Source: an uncultured Veillonellaceae bacterium
Lineage (GTDB): Bacteria; Bacillota; Negativicutes; Veillonellales; Dialisteraceae
Length of the DNA: 64,000 bases
Direction of reading: 5' to 3'
Assembly: GCA_958348245.1 (NCBI GenBank)
Contig: CATVYJ010000002.1
Coordinates: 124,001-188,000, forward strand
In this document: piece after piece, positions 24,306-33,900 of the stretch
Numbering within the stretch: position 1 is the stretch's first letter
How the letters are laid out: each line of letters begins with the position of its first letter
The notes under the pieces: model-generated
Database searches by the model: none
The model's input: the letters and a program-made list of their open reading frames with translations, nothing else
Told to the model about the DNA's origin: nothing
Position numbers and translations under genes: made by a program

Positions 24306-24734
24306 TCATGCGGCGCTTTTCGCCGCAGCCGTCCGTCCCACATGGGCCGAGACCGCTTTCGCCAGCTTCTCCCCGTACGTGCCCGGCGTGACAGCCAGGG
24401 TCGTGGCGAGGCTCCGCATCGGCCGCGCCGCGCCCCGTTTGTACAGCGTGCCGTGGTCGCTCGTGCGGATGCGCCCCGCCGCGAAATCGATCACATACTC
24501 CGTGACGTACGTCTCCTTCAGATTGGCCGTGTCCGTGCGCACCAGCACGGCGGCCGTATCCGCCGCGGCGTCGTACGCGAGGCTGTCCGCGTCGAAGTAG
24601 AGCGTGTCCTGATCGGACTGGGAAAATTCCACCCACGTCCCGGGCAGCGCCGGCGGCACGTATTCCTCCTCCGCCTGCGCCGCGCCGCCCAGGAGAAACA
24701 GCGCCAGCAGAAGCATGAGCAATTTCTTCAGCAT
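24306..24734 (-). CDS. Small exported protein, surface-adhesin-E-like fold suspected
   Basis: 142 residues. MLKKLLMLLLALFLLGGAAQAEEE is a signal peptide. The mature region GTWVEFSQSDQDTLYFDADSLAYDA...AAVLVRTDTANLKETYVTEYVIDFAAGRIRTSDHGTLYKRG has the spacing seen in small periplasmic proteins of the adhesin E (PF16747-like) type, common in Negativicutes. I cannot confirm the family. AAAGGAGGCACT precedes the ATG, and a TTGTGC/TATAAT promoter lies 47 nt upstream. Single-gene unit. Confidence 0.7.
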   Translation of the reverse strand: MLKKLLMLLLALFLLGGAAQAEEEYVPPALPGTWVEFSQSDQDTLYFDADSLAYDAAADTAAVLVRTDTANLKETYVTEYVIDFAAGRIRTSDHGTLYKRGAARPMRSLATTLAVTPGTYGEKLAKAVSAHVGRTAAAKSAA

Positions 24735-24780
24735 AGTGCCTCCTTTCCGGAATCCTTCCATTCCTTCTTTTCCTGTCAGA

Positions 24781-24809
24781 ATTATAAAGGGAAACGCCCC
24801 GCGGCACAA
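24781..24809 (-). promoter_or_regulatory. Promoter of the small exported protein gene
   Basis: Minus strand TTGTGC (24804-24809), 17-nt spacer, TATAAT (24781-24786). Confidence 0.75.
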
Positions 24810-24813
24810 CGCA

Positions 24814-24838
24814 CAAAAAAAGCGGCGCTTACCGCCGC
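24814..24838 (-). terminator. Terminator overlapping the end of the DUF2232-like gene
   Basis: GCGGCG/CGCCGC stem whose loop contains the TAA stop codon, then TTTTTTTG on the minus strand. Confidence 0.8.
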
Positions 24839-25449
24839 ACCGCCCGGAGACGCTTCAGAAGCTCCGAAAAAAGCTCCACATTCAGATACGCGTAGCACCA
24901 GCTGTTGAAGACGAAAATCACCGCCGCCATCACCGCACCGGAGAAGGAAAACACCGCCCGCCCCGGGTCGGGGTCGTAGCCGAGCACGCCCGCCAGCGGC
25001 TGCCACGCCCACTGGAGAAAGGAAATCATCCGGGACAGGATGGACGTGAGCGCGTCCGCGATGCCCAGCACGTAAATAGAAAACACGATTTTATAAGACA
25101 TCTCCACGAGATACGCCGCCGCCGTGAGGGCGATCACCCGCCCCCGGGACCAGGACCGGCGGAAGCCCCACCCCATGGCCAGGCCCAGCGCCCCCGCGTA
25201 CACCGCCGTGGTGAGGCCGATCTCCGGCCCGCCGATCATCGTCACGAGGAGGATCACCGCCGCCGACGTGCCCAGCCCCCAGCGCATGCCGTTGAAATAC
25301 GCCGCCGCCGCGATGGGCGACGCCGCCACGATCATCGTCACAAATACGAGGAACGGCGCGAGCAGCTTCAGCAGCACAAAGAGCGCCGCAATGGCCGCCG
25401 CGGCCGCCGCCTCGGTAAGCCGTTTCGTCTTCCGTACCGATTCCGTCAT
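24829..25449 (-). CDS. Polytopic membrane protein, DUF2232/YybS-like
   Basis: 206 residues with about six membrane segments. Its features (TEAAAAAAIAALFVLLKLLAPFLVFVTMIVAASPIAAAAYFNGMRWG, then GLTTAVYAGALGLAMGWGFRR and a final AVMAAVIFVFNSWCYAYLNVELFSELLKRLRA) resemble DUF2232 (YybS) proteins, which have an ECF-S-component-like layout. It is shorter than Bacillus YybS (about 300). Its ATG overlaps the stop of the GIY-YIG gene (ATGA), so they form an operon. AAAGGAATC precedes the start. Function unknown. Confidence 0.7.
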   Translation of the reverse strand: MTESVRKTKRLTEAAAAAAIAALFVLLKLLAPFLVFVTMIVAASPIAAAAYFNGMRWGLGTSAAVILLVTMIGGPEIGLTTAVYAGALGLAMGWGFRRSWSRGRVIALTAAAYLVEMSYKIVFSIYVLGIADALTSILSRMISFLQWAWQPLAGVLGYDPDPGRAVFSFSGAVMAAVIFVFNSWCYAYLNVELFSELLKRLRAVRR

Positions 25450-25718
25450 GATTCCTTTCCGAAAGCGCGCACCAGCGCTTCCTTCTCCTCTTTCTTCCAG
25501 TGTTTGATGCGGGCCTCCATGGAACGCGCGTCGTGCGCGTTGTCGTACGCGCGGCACCACACGAGCACCACCGGACGGCGCGAGCGCGTGTACTTCGCCC
25601 CGCGCCCCGCATTGTGCACCGCCGTCCGCGCCTCCGCCGAGTCCGCCGCGCAGCCCGTATAGAGCGAGCCGTCGCTGCACCGCACCATGTACGCATACCA
25701 CCGCCGCCCCGTCTCCAT
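25446..25718 (-). CDS. GIY-YIG nuclease-domain protein (YhbQ/UPF0213-like)
   Basis: 90 residues: WYAYMVRCSDGSLYTGCAADSAEARTAVHNAGRGAKYTRSRRPVVLVW...ARSMEARIKHWKKEEKEALV. The GIY-YIG core is WYAYMVRC...LYTG, followed by the conserved Arg in HNAGRGAKYTRSRRP and Glu in MEARIK. Stand-alone proteins of this family may act on nicked or branched DNA. Length is normal. GGAAGGAGGCGGGCC precedes the ATG. A TATAAT lies about 35 nt upstream. Confidence 0.9.
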   Translation of the reverse strand: METGRRWYAYMVRCSDGSLYTGCAADSAEARTAVHNAGRGAKYTRSRRPVVLVWCRAYDNAHDARSMEARIKHWKKEEKEALVRAFGKES

Positions 25719-25769
25719 GGCCCGCCTCCTTCCGCATATATGTAGTATTATACGCACTCCCCGCGCAAA

Positions 25770-25793
25770 AGAAAAATCCTCCCGCACGAGGAT
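25770..25793 (-). terminator. Terminator after the GNAT gene
   Basis: Minus strand ATCCTC-GTGCG-GGAGGAT then TTTTTC; it separates the Eis-like gene from the GIY-YIG gene. Confidence 0.78.
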
Positions 25794-25796
25794 CTC

Positions 25797-26984
25797 TCAG
25801 TACCATTCGCTGATCCAGTTGTTTTCTTTCGGGAAATTCGCCCGGAGGAAGCGGAGAGCGCGCTCCCGTTCGTCCCCGTCGTCCGTGCGCCACGCCGCTT
25901 CCCCCGCGACGAAGAGCGCCTCCGGCGGGAGCGCGCCGAAGAGGAGGTGCGCCGCCCCGGACGGCGTGAGGGAAAAGGCGGGCGCGCCGCCCCGCGCCGC
26001 TTCCGTCCGGCCGCCCCGGACGCGGAGGGTATACGCCCCGCCGTTTTCCGGAAGCGTCCCGTCCTCCAGCAGGAAGGACACTTCCCCCTCCGCCTGCGCG
26101 GCGAGGCCCGTGAAAGCCGCCGCCGGGTCCGTCACGCGGGCCATCATGTACGGGAAAGTGCGGTTCTCCACGTAGGTGTGCTCCGCCCCGTCCGTCCAGA
26201 AAAGATACGACGCGTCGTCCAGCGGTTCGTACCACCGGCACCGGTCCACCGAGCCGCGGTGCCCCGCCATGTACGCGTAGAGCCCGCGCCGCCCCGCCTC
26301 CGACGACCAGGCCGCCTCCGACGCGGCGAGCGTGCGCCCGTCGATCCCGTAGCAGAGATACCCCGCCGGGCCGTCTTCATCGTACACCACGGCGATATAG
26401 CCTTCCCGCAGCTGGCCTTCGATGTGCCGCCGCCAGGACGCTTCGTCCCGCAGGGCGTACCCGTGGCGGCCCGCGGCGTGCGCCCGGTAAATCCCCGCAA
26501 GGAGCGCCCATTCCTCCGGGCCTTCGAGCGTGCGCGCCTTCGCCGCCCGCCGGCCCAGCCGGGCCAGCCGCTCCGGAGCCGCCTCCCGCGCCCACTGGTG
26601 CGCGTAAAAGCCGAAGCCGCAGGAAAAATACAGCGCCGCATCGGACGGCATGAGGATATCCGCCGCTTTTCCCGCCGCCCGGGACGCGCGGAACGCCCCC
26701 GCGAGCAGCTCATGCGCAAGCCCCCGCCCCCGCGCCGCCGGATGGACCGCCACGCCCACGATATAGTCCGCGCGCATCGTCCGCCCCCGCACAGAGAGCA
26801 TATACGGCCGCAGATGGAGCGCGCACGCCGCCCGACCCGCCTCGAGCCCGACAAGCGTATCCTCCGGACGGTACACCCGGCTGAAATACCACTCGAAAAA
26901 CGGATCGCCCGGCCGCTCGAAACAGTAGCCCCACAGCGCGCGGCACGCCGCCCCGTCCGCCGCCGTCCCTCTCCGGATCTCCAT
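25797..26984 (-). CDS. Eis-like GNAT N-acetyltransferase
   Basis: 395 residues, the length of Eis-type proteins: two GNAT folds plus a sterol-carrier-like C-terminal domain. MEIRRGTAADGAACRALWGYCF opens the first GNAT domain. IVGVAVHPAARGRGLAHELLAGAF (about 75-98) is the acetyl-CoA loop, and LYFSCGFGFYAHQW follows. Residues about 290-395 fit the SCP2-like domain (EGEVSFLLEDGTLPENGGAYTLRV). The C-terminal carboxylate of such enzymes can be catalytic; here the chain ends SEWY. TAAGGAGGAGCG precedes the ATG. It follows the DUF2156 gene by 9 nt, in an operon. Confidence 0.9.
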   Translation of the reverse strand: MEIRRGTAADGAACRALWGYCFERPGDPFFEWYFSRVYRPEDTLVGLEAGRAACALHLRPYMLSVRGRTMRADYIVGVAVHPAARGRGLAHELLAGAFRASRAAGKAADILMPSDAALYFSCGFGFYAHQWAREAAPERLARLGRRAAKARTLEGPEEWALLAGIYRAHAAGRHGYALRDEASWRRHIEGQLREGYIAVVYDEDGPAGYLCYGIDGRTLAASEAAWSSEAGRRGLYAYMAGHRGSVDRCRWYEPLDDASYLFWTDGAEHTYVENRTFPYMMARVTDPAAAFTGLAAQAEGEVSFLLEDGTLPENGGAYTLRVRGGRTEAARGGAPAFSLTPSGAAHLLFGALPPEALFVAGEAAWRTDDGDERERALRFLRANFPKENNWISEWY

Positions 26985-26993
26985 CGCTCCTCC

Positions 26994-27884
26994 TTACTCC
27001 GCCGGCACCACGTCGTATTTCTCCGCGAAATGGTCCGGATGGTACTCCATCTTCGCCTGCCGGAGGCCCGGCAGCCCCAGATCCTCCTCGCGGTTCACAA
27101 ACTCCGTCTCCGCAAACTCCCGGCGGAGGAAATCCCGGTTGATCGCTTGATACAGCCCGCGGATCTCCGGATTCGCCTTCTCGAAGTGGATATGCGCCAC
27201 CCGCTCATTGAGGAAACTCCCCATGGTGAGCGCCTCAATGCGCCCGTAAATGCGGATCACCGCGCCGCGCATGCCCAGCGCGTCCCAGTCGGCAAAGGCC
27301 GTGTCGATGGCGCGCGCCTCCTCCTCGATGTCCCCGTGCCGGGCAAACCACTCCGCGAGCGCCGCCCGCGTCTCCGCCGTATTCTCCGCCGTGATCGGCT
27401 CGTACGCGTAATCCCCGTACTGGCGGAGGAAACTGTTCAGATGATTCTTCTTCATGCGGTACTTCTTCCCCGGCAGATTGATCAGATCCGCCGTGCGGTA
27501 AATGTACTCCCAGTTGTCCCGGTCCTCGATGAAGCGGAATTTTCCCGGCAGGAACTCTTTGATTTTCTCCACCACCCAGGGCGACGCGGCCTTCACCATG
27601 AAGGGCTTACCCATCTCCGCCAGATGATCCCGGATGAGCGCGAGGCCGTGCGTGAAAGACGCCCCGTCCCCCGCGAAAGGCGGCATGAAAAACGTCTGCT
27701 CCCCATATCCTGCGCGGATGAAGAGCACCCCGTCCTCCACCGCCCACTGCGTATGGTACGCGTGCTGCCACAGAAACAGCGTGTCAAACGAGCAGTCCGC
27801 CCGCTCGTAATGATGCTCGCCGAAAAACGAATTGATATACTCCTTCTGGTCGATCGCAAATGACCTGAATTCTATGATGTCCAC
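26994..27884 (-). CDS. DUF2156 protein (lysyl-phosphatidylglycerol-synthase C-terminal-like)
   Basis: 296 residues. The N-terminal YINSFFGEHHYERADCSFDTLFLWQHAYHTQWAVEDGVLFIRA and the central RDNWEYIYRTADLINLPGKKYRMKKNHLNSFLRQYG are standard for DUF2156, a tandem GNAT-like fold related to the aminoacyl-transferase domain of MprF and to Fem enzymes. VAHIHFEKANPEIRGLYQAINRDF near the end may be the acceptor-binding face. It lacks membrane segments, so it is a soluble relative. The GTG start is only 1 nt from AAGGAG, so the true start is uncertain. It lies at the left edge of the origin-like region. Confidence 0.88.
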   Translation of the reverse strand: MDIIEFRSFAIDQKEYINSFFGEHHYERADCSFDTLFLWQHAYHTQWAVEDGVLFIRAGYGEQTFFMPPFAGDGASFTHGLALIRDHLAEMGKPFMVKAASPWVVEKIKEFLPGKFRFIEDRDNWEYIYRTADLINLPGKKYRMKKNHLNSFLRQYGDYAYEPITAENTAETRAALAEWFARHGDIEEEARAIDTAFADWDALGMRGAVIRIYGRIEALTMGSFLNERVAHIHFEKANPEIRGLYQAINRDFLRREFAETEFVNREEDLGLPGLRQAKMEYHPDHFAEKYDVVPAE

Positions 27885-28625
27885 GCTCCTTCTAATTTTT
27901 TCAATCTATGCTTCCTGTATTGTACCATACCGCGGAAAGACAGGAGCCGCCGAAACGCGCCGCTTCCCCTGTACATTCCAAAAAGACAGCCTCCCGCCCA
28001 CTTCCCTCCGGAAATACGGGCAGATTCCGCCTCCTGGACTGCTCCGGGACGCCGAAATCCATGAAAATCTGGGACGCCGTTTTTTATTCACCGCCGCTTC
28101 CGCCGCTTTTTCACAGAAGTCACAGCGCGGCGGACCGCCCCGCCTTCCCCGCGCCGCCGCAGAAAACGCCGCCTCCCCGCGCCGCCGCCCGGAAAAGTTA
28201 TGAACAGTTATTCACAGAAAATTGTGTACATTTACAGTGCACACCGCGCAGACCGCCGGTTTTTACGAAATCTTTGCAGAGAGCGAACAAATTTGTTCAT
28301 AACCCGGTGCATAACTGTGAATAACTCCGTGAGAAAGTGTTCCCGACGCCCGCCGCCGTGTGCAAAGCGCCGCAGCGGAACGGTATTTTTTCTCCCCCGC
28401 CTCCCCGCCGCCCCATGCGGCCCGCGCATACCCGCCCGGCGCGCGCCGCATACGCCGCGCGGTCCGCCGCGCCCCTTCCGCGCAAAACGAGCGCTGCTGC
28501 CCGCGTGGAAATGGTTCCGCAGCCTCCTGCGGGAGCTCTTTTTCCTATAAAAAAATTCAAATGAAACCATTCATAAATTTTCTATAAACCCGTTATACCG
28601 TAAGATGGTATAATACAGAAACCAA
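27885..28625. other. Candidate chromosomal replication origin (DnaA-box cluster plus AT-rich stretch)
   Basis: No gene is visible here. DnaA boxes (TTATNCACA) occur as perfect TTATTCACA at 28208-28216 (+) and 28316-28324 (-). One-mismatch copies lie at 28084-28092 (TTATTCACC, +), 28198-28206 (TTATGAACA, +), 28294-28302 (TTATGAACA, -) and 28306-28314 (TTATGCACC, -). The paired boxes on the two sides are inverted copies of each other. An AT-rich stretch at about 28540-28625 could unwind. Genes diverge from the region. The rpmH-rnpA-yidC cluster is 5 kb away. dnaA is not present. Confidence 0.7.
28593..28614 (+). promoter_or_regulatory. Extended -10 promoter inside an inverted repeat (PagL-like gene)
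   Basis: TTATACC (28593-28599) and GGTATAA (28607-28613) are perfect 7-bp inverted arms. The right arm overlaps the extended -10 TGGTATAAT (28606-28614), a candidate operator. Confidence 0.65.
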
Positions 28626-28690
28626 ATGCATTGTATGCTATGTTCGTTCCAGACACAGCCCGGAAATTCACAGAGAAAGAAGTGTTGTCC

Positions 28691-29452
28691 ATGCATCGCA
28701 CCTGTGCCGCGGCGCTCGTCCTCGCCTGCCTCGCACTGCCCGTCTCCGCCGCGGAAACCGTCCCCGCGGAGACCGTTCCCGTATCCGCCGCAGAGGCCGC
28801 TTCCGCGTCCGAAGCGCCTTCCAATCCCGCCGAAGCCGCCGTCATCGGCAGCGCCGACGGCCCCACCGCCGTCTTCATCGCGTCGGGCGCCCCTGCGGAC
28901 AGCGCGCCCGCATCCCCTGTGCCCCTCGCCGAGGCCGCGGACGCCGCCGCCGAAACTGCCGTCCGCTCCCATCCCGTGGAAGTGCAGTTCGAATACATCG
29001 AACACCGCGCGTACAAAAACCGCCACATCGACAACTACACCGTCCACCTCTATCAGGAAATGAAGCGGAACGGCACCGTTTCCTTCTGGCGCGGCCTCAC
29101 CCTCACCCGGCCCACGGGCTATCTCGTCGAAGACGACGGCTCCCACCGGAACAGCGACTCCTGGGGCGTCGGCCCGTCCTTCATGATCCGCTGGGAAAAG
29201 CCCGTCTCTGAAAAATGGAGCGTCGGCCTCGACGGCACGGGCTCCCTCCTCGCGTACAACCACGCCTTCCCCGCGGGCGGGCGCGCCTTCGGCTTCATGT
29301 GGCGCGTGGGGCCCCGCGTCTCCTACTACCCGGACAAAGACTCCGCCATCCGCCTCGGCTGGTCCTTCATGCACTGCTCCAACGGCTTCTCCGACCACAA
29401 CCCGGGCTACAACGGCGTAGGCTTCTCCCTCATGTACGCCCACAATTTCTAA
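28691..29452 (+). CDS. PagL-like outer-membrane lipid A 3-O-deacylase family protein
   Basis: 253 residues. MHRTCAAALVLACLALPVSAAET is a signal peptide. An Ala/Glu/Pro-rich linker runs to about residue 80, then a beta-barrel region of alternating aromatic/polar strands to the C-terminal aromatic SLMYAHNF. FMHCSNGFSDHNPGYNGVGF carries the H-x-S-N catalytic motif (His228, Ser230) of PagL/acyloxyacyl hydrolase proteins. The third catalytic acidic residue is not obvious. PagL removes an acyl chain from lipid A in the outer membrane, so this supports a diderm host. The promoter overlaps an inverted repeat. The ribosome site AGAAAGAAG is weak. Confidence 0.75.
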   Translation: MHRTCAAALVLACLALPVSAAETVPAETVPVSAAEAASASEAPSNPAEAAVIGSADGPTAVFIASGAPADSAPASPVPLAEAADAAAETAVRSHPVEVQFEYIEHRAYKNRHIDNYTVHLYQEMKRNGTVSFWRGLTLTRPTGYLVEDDGSHRNSDSWGVGPSFMIRWEKPVSEKWSVGLDGTGSLLAYNHAFPAGGRAFGFMWRVGPRVSYYPDKDSAIRLGWSFMHCSNGFSDHNPGYNGVGFSLMYAHNF

Positions 29453-29466
29453 AACAAATACGACAA

Positions 29467-29498
29467 AAGAAAAGACCGGCTCGTGCCGGTTCTTTTTT
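29467..29498 (+). terminator. Terminator of the PagL-like gene
   Basis: ACCGGC-TCGT-GCCGGT followed by TCTTTTTT. Confidence 0.88.
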
Positions 29499-29665
29499 GT
29501 GCCCGCGGTGCAAAAGAGCTTTCTCCGCCCCCACATATAGTACGCGCAGGAAACCGCTTCGTCATGGTCACCGCCCCGCCGATTCGGTACACTGGAGACA
29601 GAACGGCCATTGGCGGATGTATGGGAGCGCCGCCAGCCGGATATCGCCAACGGGAGGACACACAC

Positions 29666-30913
29666 ATGGGACACTTTTTCAGCGACGCCGTAGAAACGGC
29701 TCTGCAATGCATCTACTACGACCTCGGCGCGGGCCGCGGACAGGAAGGCTTCCGGCTCCTCGAAGAAGCCTCCGCCGCGGGAGACGGAGACGCGGACTGC
29801 CTCCTCGCCCGCTGCCTCTACGGCCCGGAATACACCTGGCCGGGGCACCGCTTCCCCACAGACGAAGCGCGGGGCGACGCGCTCATGCGCCGGGCCGTGC
29901 GCCGCGGCAGCGCCATCGCCGCGCTCATCGCCATGCGCTGCGGCGTGATGGACGACGAGCTCCAGGAGTCCATGCCCTTCGCCAGCCTCCGCGAAGCCTT
30001 CGACGACGTCCTCGGCAAGGCGGAGCAGGGCGAGCACTTCTGCGAAATGGTCATCGGCAACGTCTACTACTGGTGGGATTTCCTGCGCATCGAAGACAAA
30101 GCCCCGGAAGATTTCCCATCGGGCGACGACTTCCGCGCCTACCTCAGGGACAACGCCCTGCGCTGCGAAGACTGGTTCTGGAAAGCCTTCCGCGGCGGCA
30201 TCTCCGCCGGCGGCATCAATCTGGTCCTCCTCTACACCGAAGGAGAAAAAGACCTCATCCCGCCCCGCCCGGAAAAAGAAATCGAAGTGGAGCGCTGCGG
30301 CGCAGAGCGGGGCTATCCGCCCTGGCAGTACCTCTACGCCTGCGATCTCTTCGAAGCAGGCCGCCGGGAAGAAGCGTCCCTCCTCTTCCGCAAGGCCGCC
30401 GACGCGGGCGAGCCCCGCGCCTTCTACAATGCGGGCTATCTCTACGAGCAGGGCATCGGCGTCCCGCAGGACTACGCCCGCGCCGCTGAATACTACGTGC
30501 GCGCGCTGGACGCGCCCTCCGCCTCCCCCGCGCCTGCCGCCGCCCATCTGGGCATGCTCGCCTACTCCGGCTTCGGCGTCCCGAAAGACTACGACCGCGC
30601 CTTCCAGCTCCTCCAGTGGGCCGACCGCATGGGCAACCAGATGGGCGTCTTCTACCTCGGCCTGTGCTATACCTACGGCCACGGCACCCCGCAGGACTAC
30701 GCCCGCGCCCGGGAATGCCTCGAAGCCTTCCCCGGCGACGATCCCGACAAATGCTACCTCCTCGGCTGGATGTACTGCCGCGGCCTGGGCGGCCCCGAAG
30801 ACATCCCCCGCGGCGTGGCCCTCCTCCAGAAAGCGGGCGACTATCCCGAAGCGAAAGAAGAACTCTCCCACTACCGGAAAACCCTCTTCACCCGCCAGTG
30901 GGTCCGCCGGTAA
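29666..30913 (+). CDS. Sel1-like repeat protein
   Basis: 415 residues, no signal peptide. At least four Sel1 (TPR-like) repeats are visible in the C-terminal half: AFYNAGYLYEQGIGVPQDYARAAEYY, AHLGMLAYSGFGVPKDYDRAF, GVFYLGLCYTYGHGTPQDYARA and CYLLGWMYCRGLGGPEDIPRGV. Degenerate copies lie near residues 20-75. Such proteins are helical scaffolds for protein-protein contacts. The N-terminal half is rich in acidic and Trp/Tyr residues and is not a recognised domain. GGGAGGA lies 7 nt before the ATG. The gene ends at a bidirectional terminator shared with hsdR. Confidence 0.88.
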   Translation: MGHFFSDAVETALQCIYYDLGAGRGQEGFRLLEEASAAGDGDADCLLARCLYGPEYTWPGHRFPTDEARGDALMRRAVRRGSAIAALIAMRCGVMDDELQESMPFASLREAFDDVLGKAEQGEHFCEMVIGNVYYWWDFLRIEDKAPEDFPSGDDFRAYLRDNALRCEDWFWKAFRGGISAGGINLVLLYTEGEKDLIPPRPEKEIEVERCGAERGYPPWQYLYACDLFEAGRREEASLLFRKAADAGEPRAFYNAGYLYEQGIGVPQDYARAAEYYVRALDAPSASPAPAAAHLGMLAYSGFGVPKDYDRAFQLLQWADRMGNQMGVFYLGLCYTYGHGTPQDYARARECLEAFPGDDPDKCYLLGWMYCRGLGGPEDIPRGVALLQKAGDYPEAKEELSHYRKTLFTRQWVRR

Positions 30914-30933
30914 CGCTCCGCCATCTCCGCACG

Positions 30934-30975
30934 CAAAAAGAGCAGACATCCCGTATGCGTTGTCTGCTCTTTTTA
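30934..30975. terminator. Bidirectional terminator
   Basis: AAAAAGAGCAGACA (30935-30948) pairs with TGTCTGCTCTTTTT (30961-30974); serves the Sel1 gene and convergent hsdR. Confidence 0.9.
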
Positions 30976-30983
30976 TGTCCGAT

Positions 30984-33900
30984 TTATTTCCCGTACGGTT
31001 CCGGGGCCTCTGCGGCCTTGCGCTGCGGGGCGGCGGGGCGACCGGTGAGGACGAAGGCGCGGAGCTGTTTGTCCGCCTGCATGCGGAGAGCAAAGGGCGA
31101 GAGCGTTTTGCCCGCAAGGGACTCGAGGAAATGTTTCGCCCGGGCCATGTCCATGGTCTTCTTCAGCTCGTCCAGATCGCCGTAGGCATTGATGGTCTTC
31201 TCATTTGGATGGCGCGCGATGAGTCGGCGCAGGCGGTCTTCATCCGCGCCGATTTCCACGGCAAAGCGATGAATCTCGTCGTCCCGGGTGCGCTCCATGT
31301 ATTTCGCCAGGTACCAGCGGAAACTCCTCTCCCCGGATACGCGGATCGTATTGTCCCGAATGTCGTTGAGAAAACTTTCCGCATAGCGTTGCTCTTCCCG
31401 GGAAAGGCTCGCGAAAGACCGGTGCAGCTCCGCCAGCACTCCTTCCGTCTCCGATGCGTCCTGGAGCGCCTTCAGATATTTCCGGAAACGGGACGTCATG
31501 TACGCCGTATCGATGCGGTCCGTATTGATTTCCGTGAGATACGGGTCGATCTCGTACGCCGCGTCCTCCTCTCCCCCGTCCGCGCCGCCTTCGTCGTCGT
31601 CCTTTGCGAAGAGCTCCTTATACCGCAGCGCCAGAGTGAGATACGTCTGCTCGTCCATGACCACGTCCACCGTCTCCGCGGGCTCTCCCTCCCCCTCGTC
31701 GAAATCGTATGACCTCTTGTCCCAGCGGAATCCCTGCACCTCCGCCGCCTCGAGATACGCGTTGAACTCCTTGAACGCCTTTGCAAAAGCGCCGCGCTCC
31801 GTCTTATCTTCCGGGATGCGCGAATAATCCGTCACGCCGCCCGTCGTGAAAAATTCCCGGATGCGGTCCGCCGCATCGTTCATGCGCTTCAGATGCGTCC
31901 GCAGCTTCTCCACAAAGAGCCCATACGGCCGGTCCCCCGAATACAGCTTGAACGCATCCTCCACATTCCGCTTCATCGTGTGCGGCTTGCGGTAATACCG
32001 GATCACCCCGAAAGGCTTGTCCGGGCCGAAAATGCGGTTTGTCCGGGAAAACGCCTGAATAAGCAGCTCATAGCGGAGCACCTTGTCCAGATAGAGCGTA
32101 TTCACCCACTTCGAGTCAAAACCCGTGAGCATCTGGTCCACCACGACGAGGAGCGAGAGCTGCTCCTCCGGCCGCTTCTCCACGCCCCGGTGCGCTCCTT
32201 TGTGTGCGAGCCGGTCCGCCACATCCTTCTTGAAAGAGCCGTACGACGCCATGTCGAAATGCTTCCCGTACCTCGCGTTGTACGCCTCCACGATCTCCCG
32301 GATGCCCTCCTCCTTCTCTATCGCGTCTTCCCGGCCGTCCGTAGACGGGTCGAAGAGCGCGGTCACGGCCAGCTCCGGCCGCATCTCCCGGAAGAGCCGG
32401 AAATACCGCACCGCCTCGGGAATACTCGACGTGGCGAAAATGGCGTGAAACTTTCCATTGTACGAGAGCACCGCCCAGTTCTCCAGAATATCCGACACCA
32501 CCGCCCGCTCGTACTCCTCCGTCTGGTACTGCTCCTTCGGGATATCGTCCTCAATGCCCCGCACATACTTGCCGTCCTCACCCACGTATCCCGCCATGGG
32601 CACATCCGCGCTCATATACCTCTGGTAAATCTTCGCCTTCTGCGGGTCGCCGAGCGCTTCCTCCTCCGTGGCCGCCCGTGCCTTCGCCAGCGCTACCACC
32701 CGCCGCAGATCCCGGTCCCGATACACCAGCACCTCGTACGGGTCAAATCCCAGCACATTCCCGTCGCGGATGCCGTCGGCGATGCTGTACCGGTGCAGCT
32801 CATTCCCGAAAACATCTGTCGTGGTGCTCCCCTTCTTCCGATTCTCCTCGTGGATGGGCGTCCCCGTAAAACCGAAAAACATGGCATACGGGAACGTATC
32901 CCGGATACTCCGCAGCATCTCTCCGAAGGTATCCCGGTGCGCCTCGTCCACGATGAAGACGATGCGCTTCGCCCGCATTTTCTCAATATCCGCCGCGCGG
33001 CACCCGTCGCCCATGCGGATGCGGCTCATCTTCTGGATAGACGTGACGATGAGCGTATCCGCCGCCGCATCGCTCAGGAGCCGCGCCGCGAGCGCGTCCG
33101 TATTCGCCGTATCCGCCACCGACTCCCCCTCGCGGGCAAATCCGCGGTACTCCTTCAGCGACTGCGTGGACAGCTCGATCCGGTCCATGAGAAAGACCAC
33201 CTTGTCCGCATCCTTCGAGGCCGCGATGAGCTGTGCCGACTTGAAAGACGTCATCGTCTTGCCGCTTCCCGTGGTATGCCAGATATACCCGCCCCGGGCG
33301 CGCTTCTCCTCCCAGTCCCGCTCGCGCACCGCGTCCGCGATCTGGCTCGCCGCGTAATACTGGTAGCTCCGCATTACCTTCAGCACCCCGTCCTGCCGGT
33401 CCGCCACCGTGTAGAAACCGATGAGCTGATGCGCCATGGGGATAGACAGCAGATGCTCCGCCACCTGCCGCCAGTCCTCGATGTACTCGTTATTGAAATC
33501 CGCCCAGTGGAAATAATAATCCCTGCGGAATGTCCCGTCCGGCCCGGGATTCGCAAAATACAGCGCCTGCTCCGGCGTCATGGCCACGAAAATCTGCACC
33601 AGAGAGAAAAGCCCCGTAAAGACCCCCTCGTTGGCGTACTTCTCGATCTGCCACGCCGCCTGGCTCACATCCACGCCGCTCCGTTTCAGCTCCACATGGA
33701 TGAGCGGCATACCGTTGATGAGGAGCGTGAAATCCCCCCGACGCTCGGGATAGAAATGACCCTTCGGCCGGAAGACCGGCTGCTCCGCGATCTGATACCG
33801 GCTCCGCCCGGCGGCGATCTCCATCCGGTCGTACAGATGGAGCGACACCTCCTTGCCATAGTGCAGCGGGTCCGCCGGATTGTCCCGCGTGATGGACACC

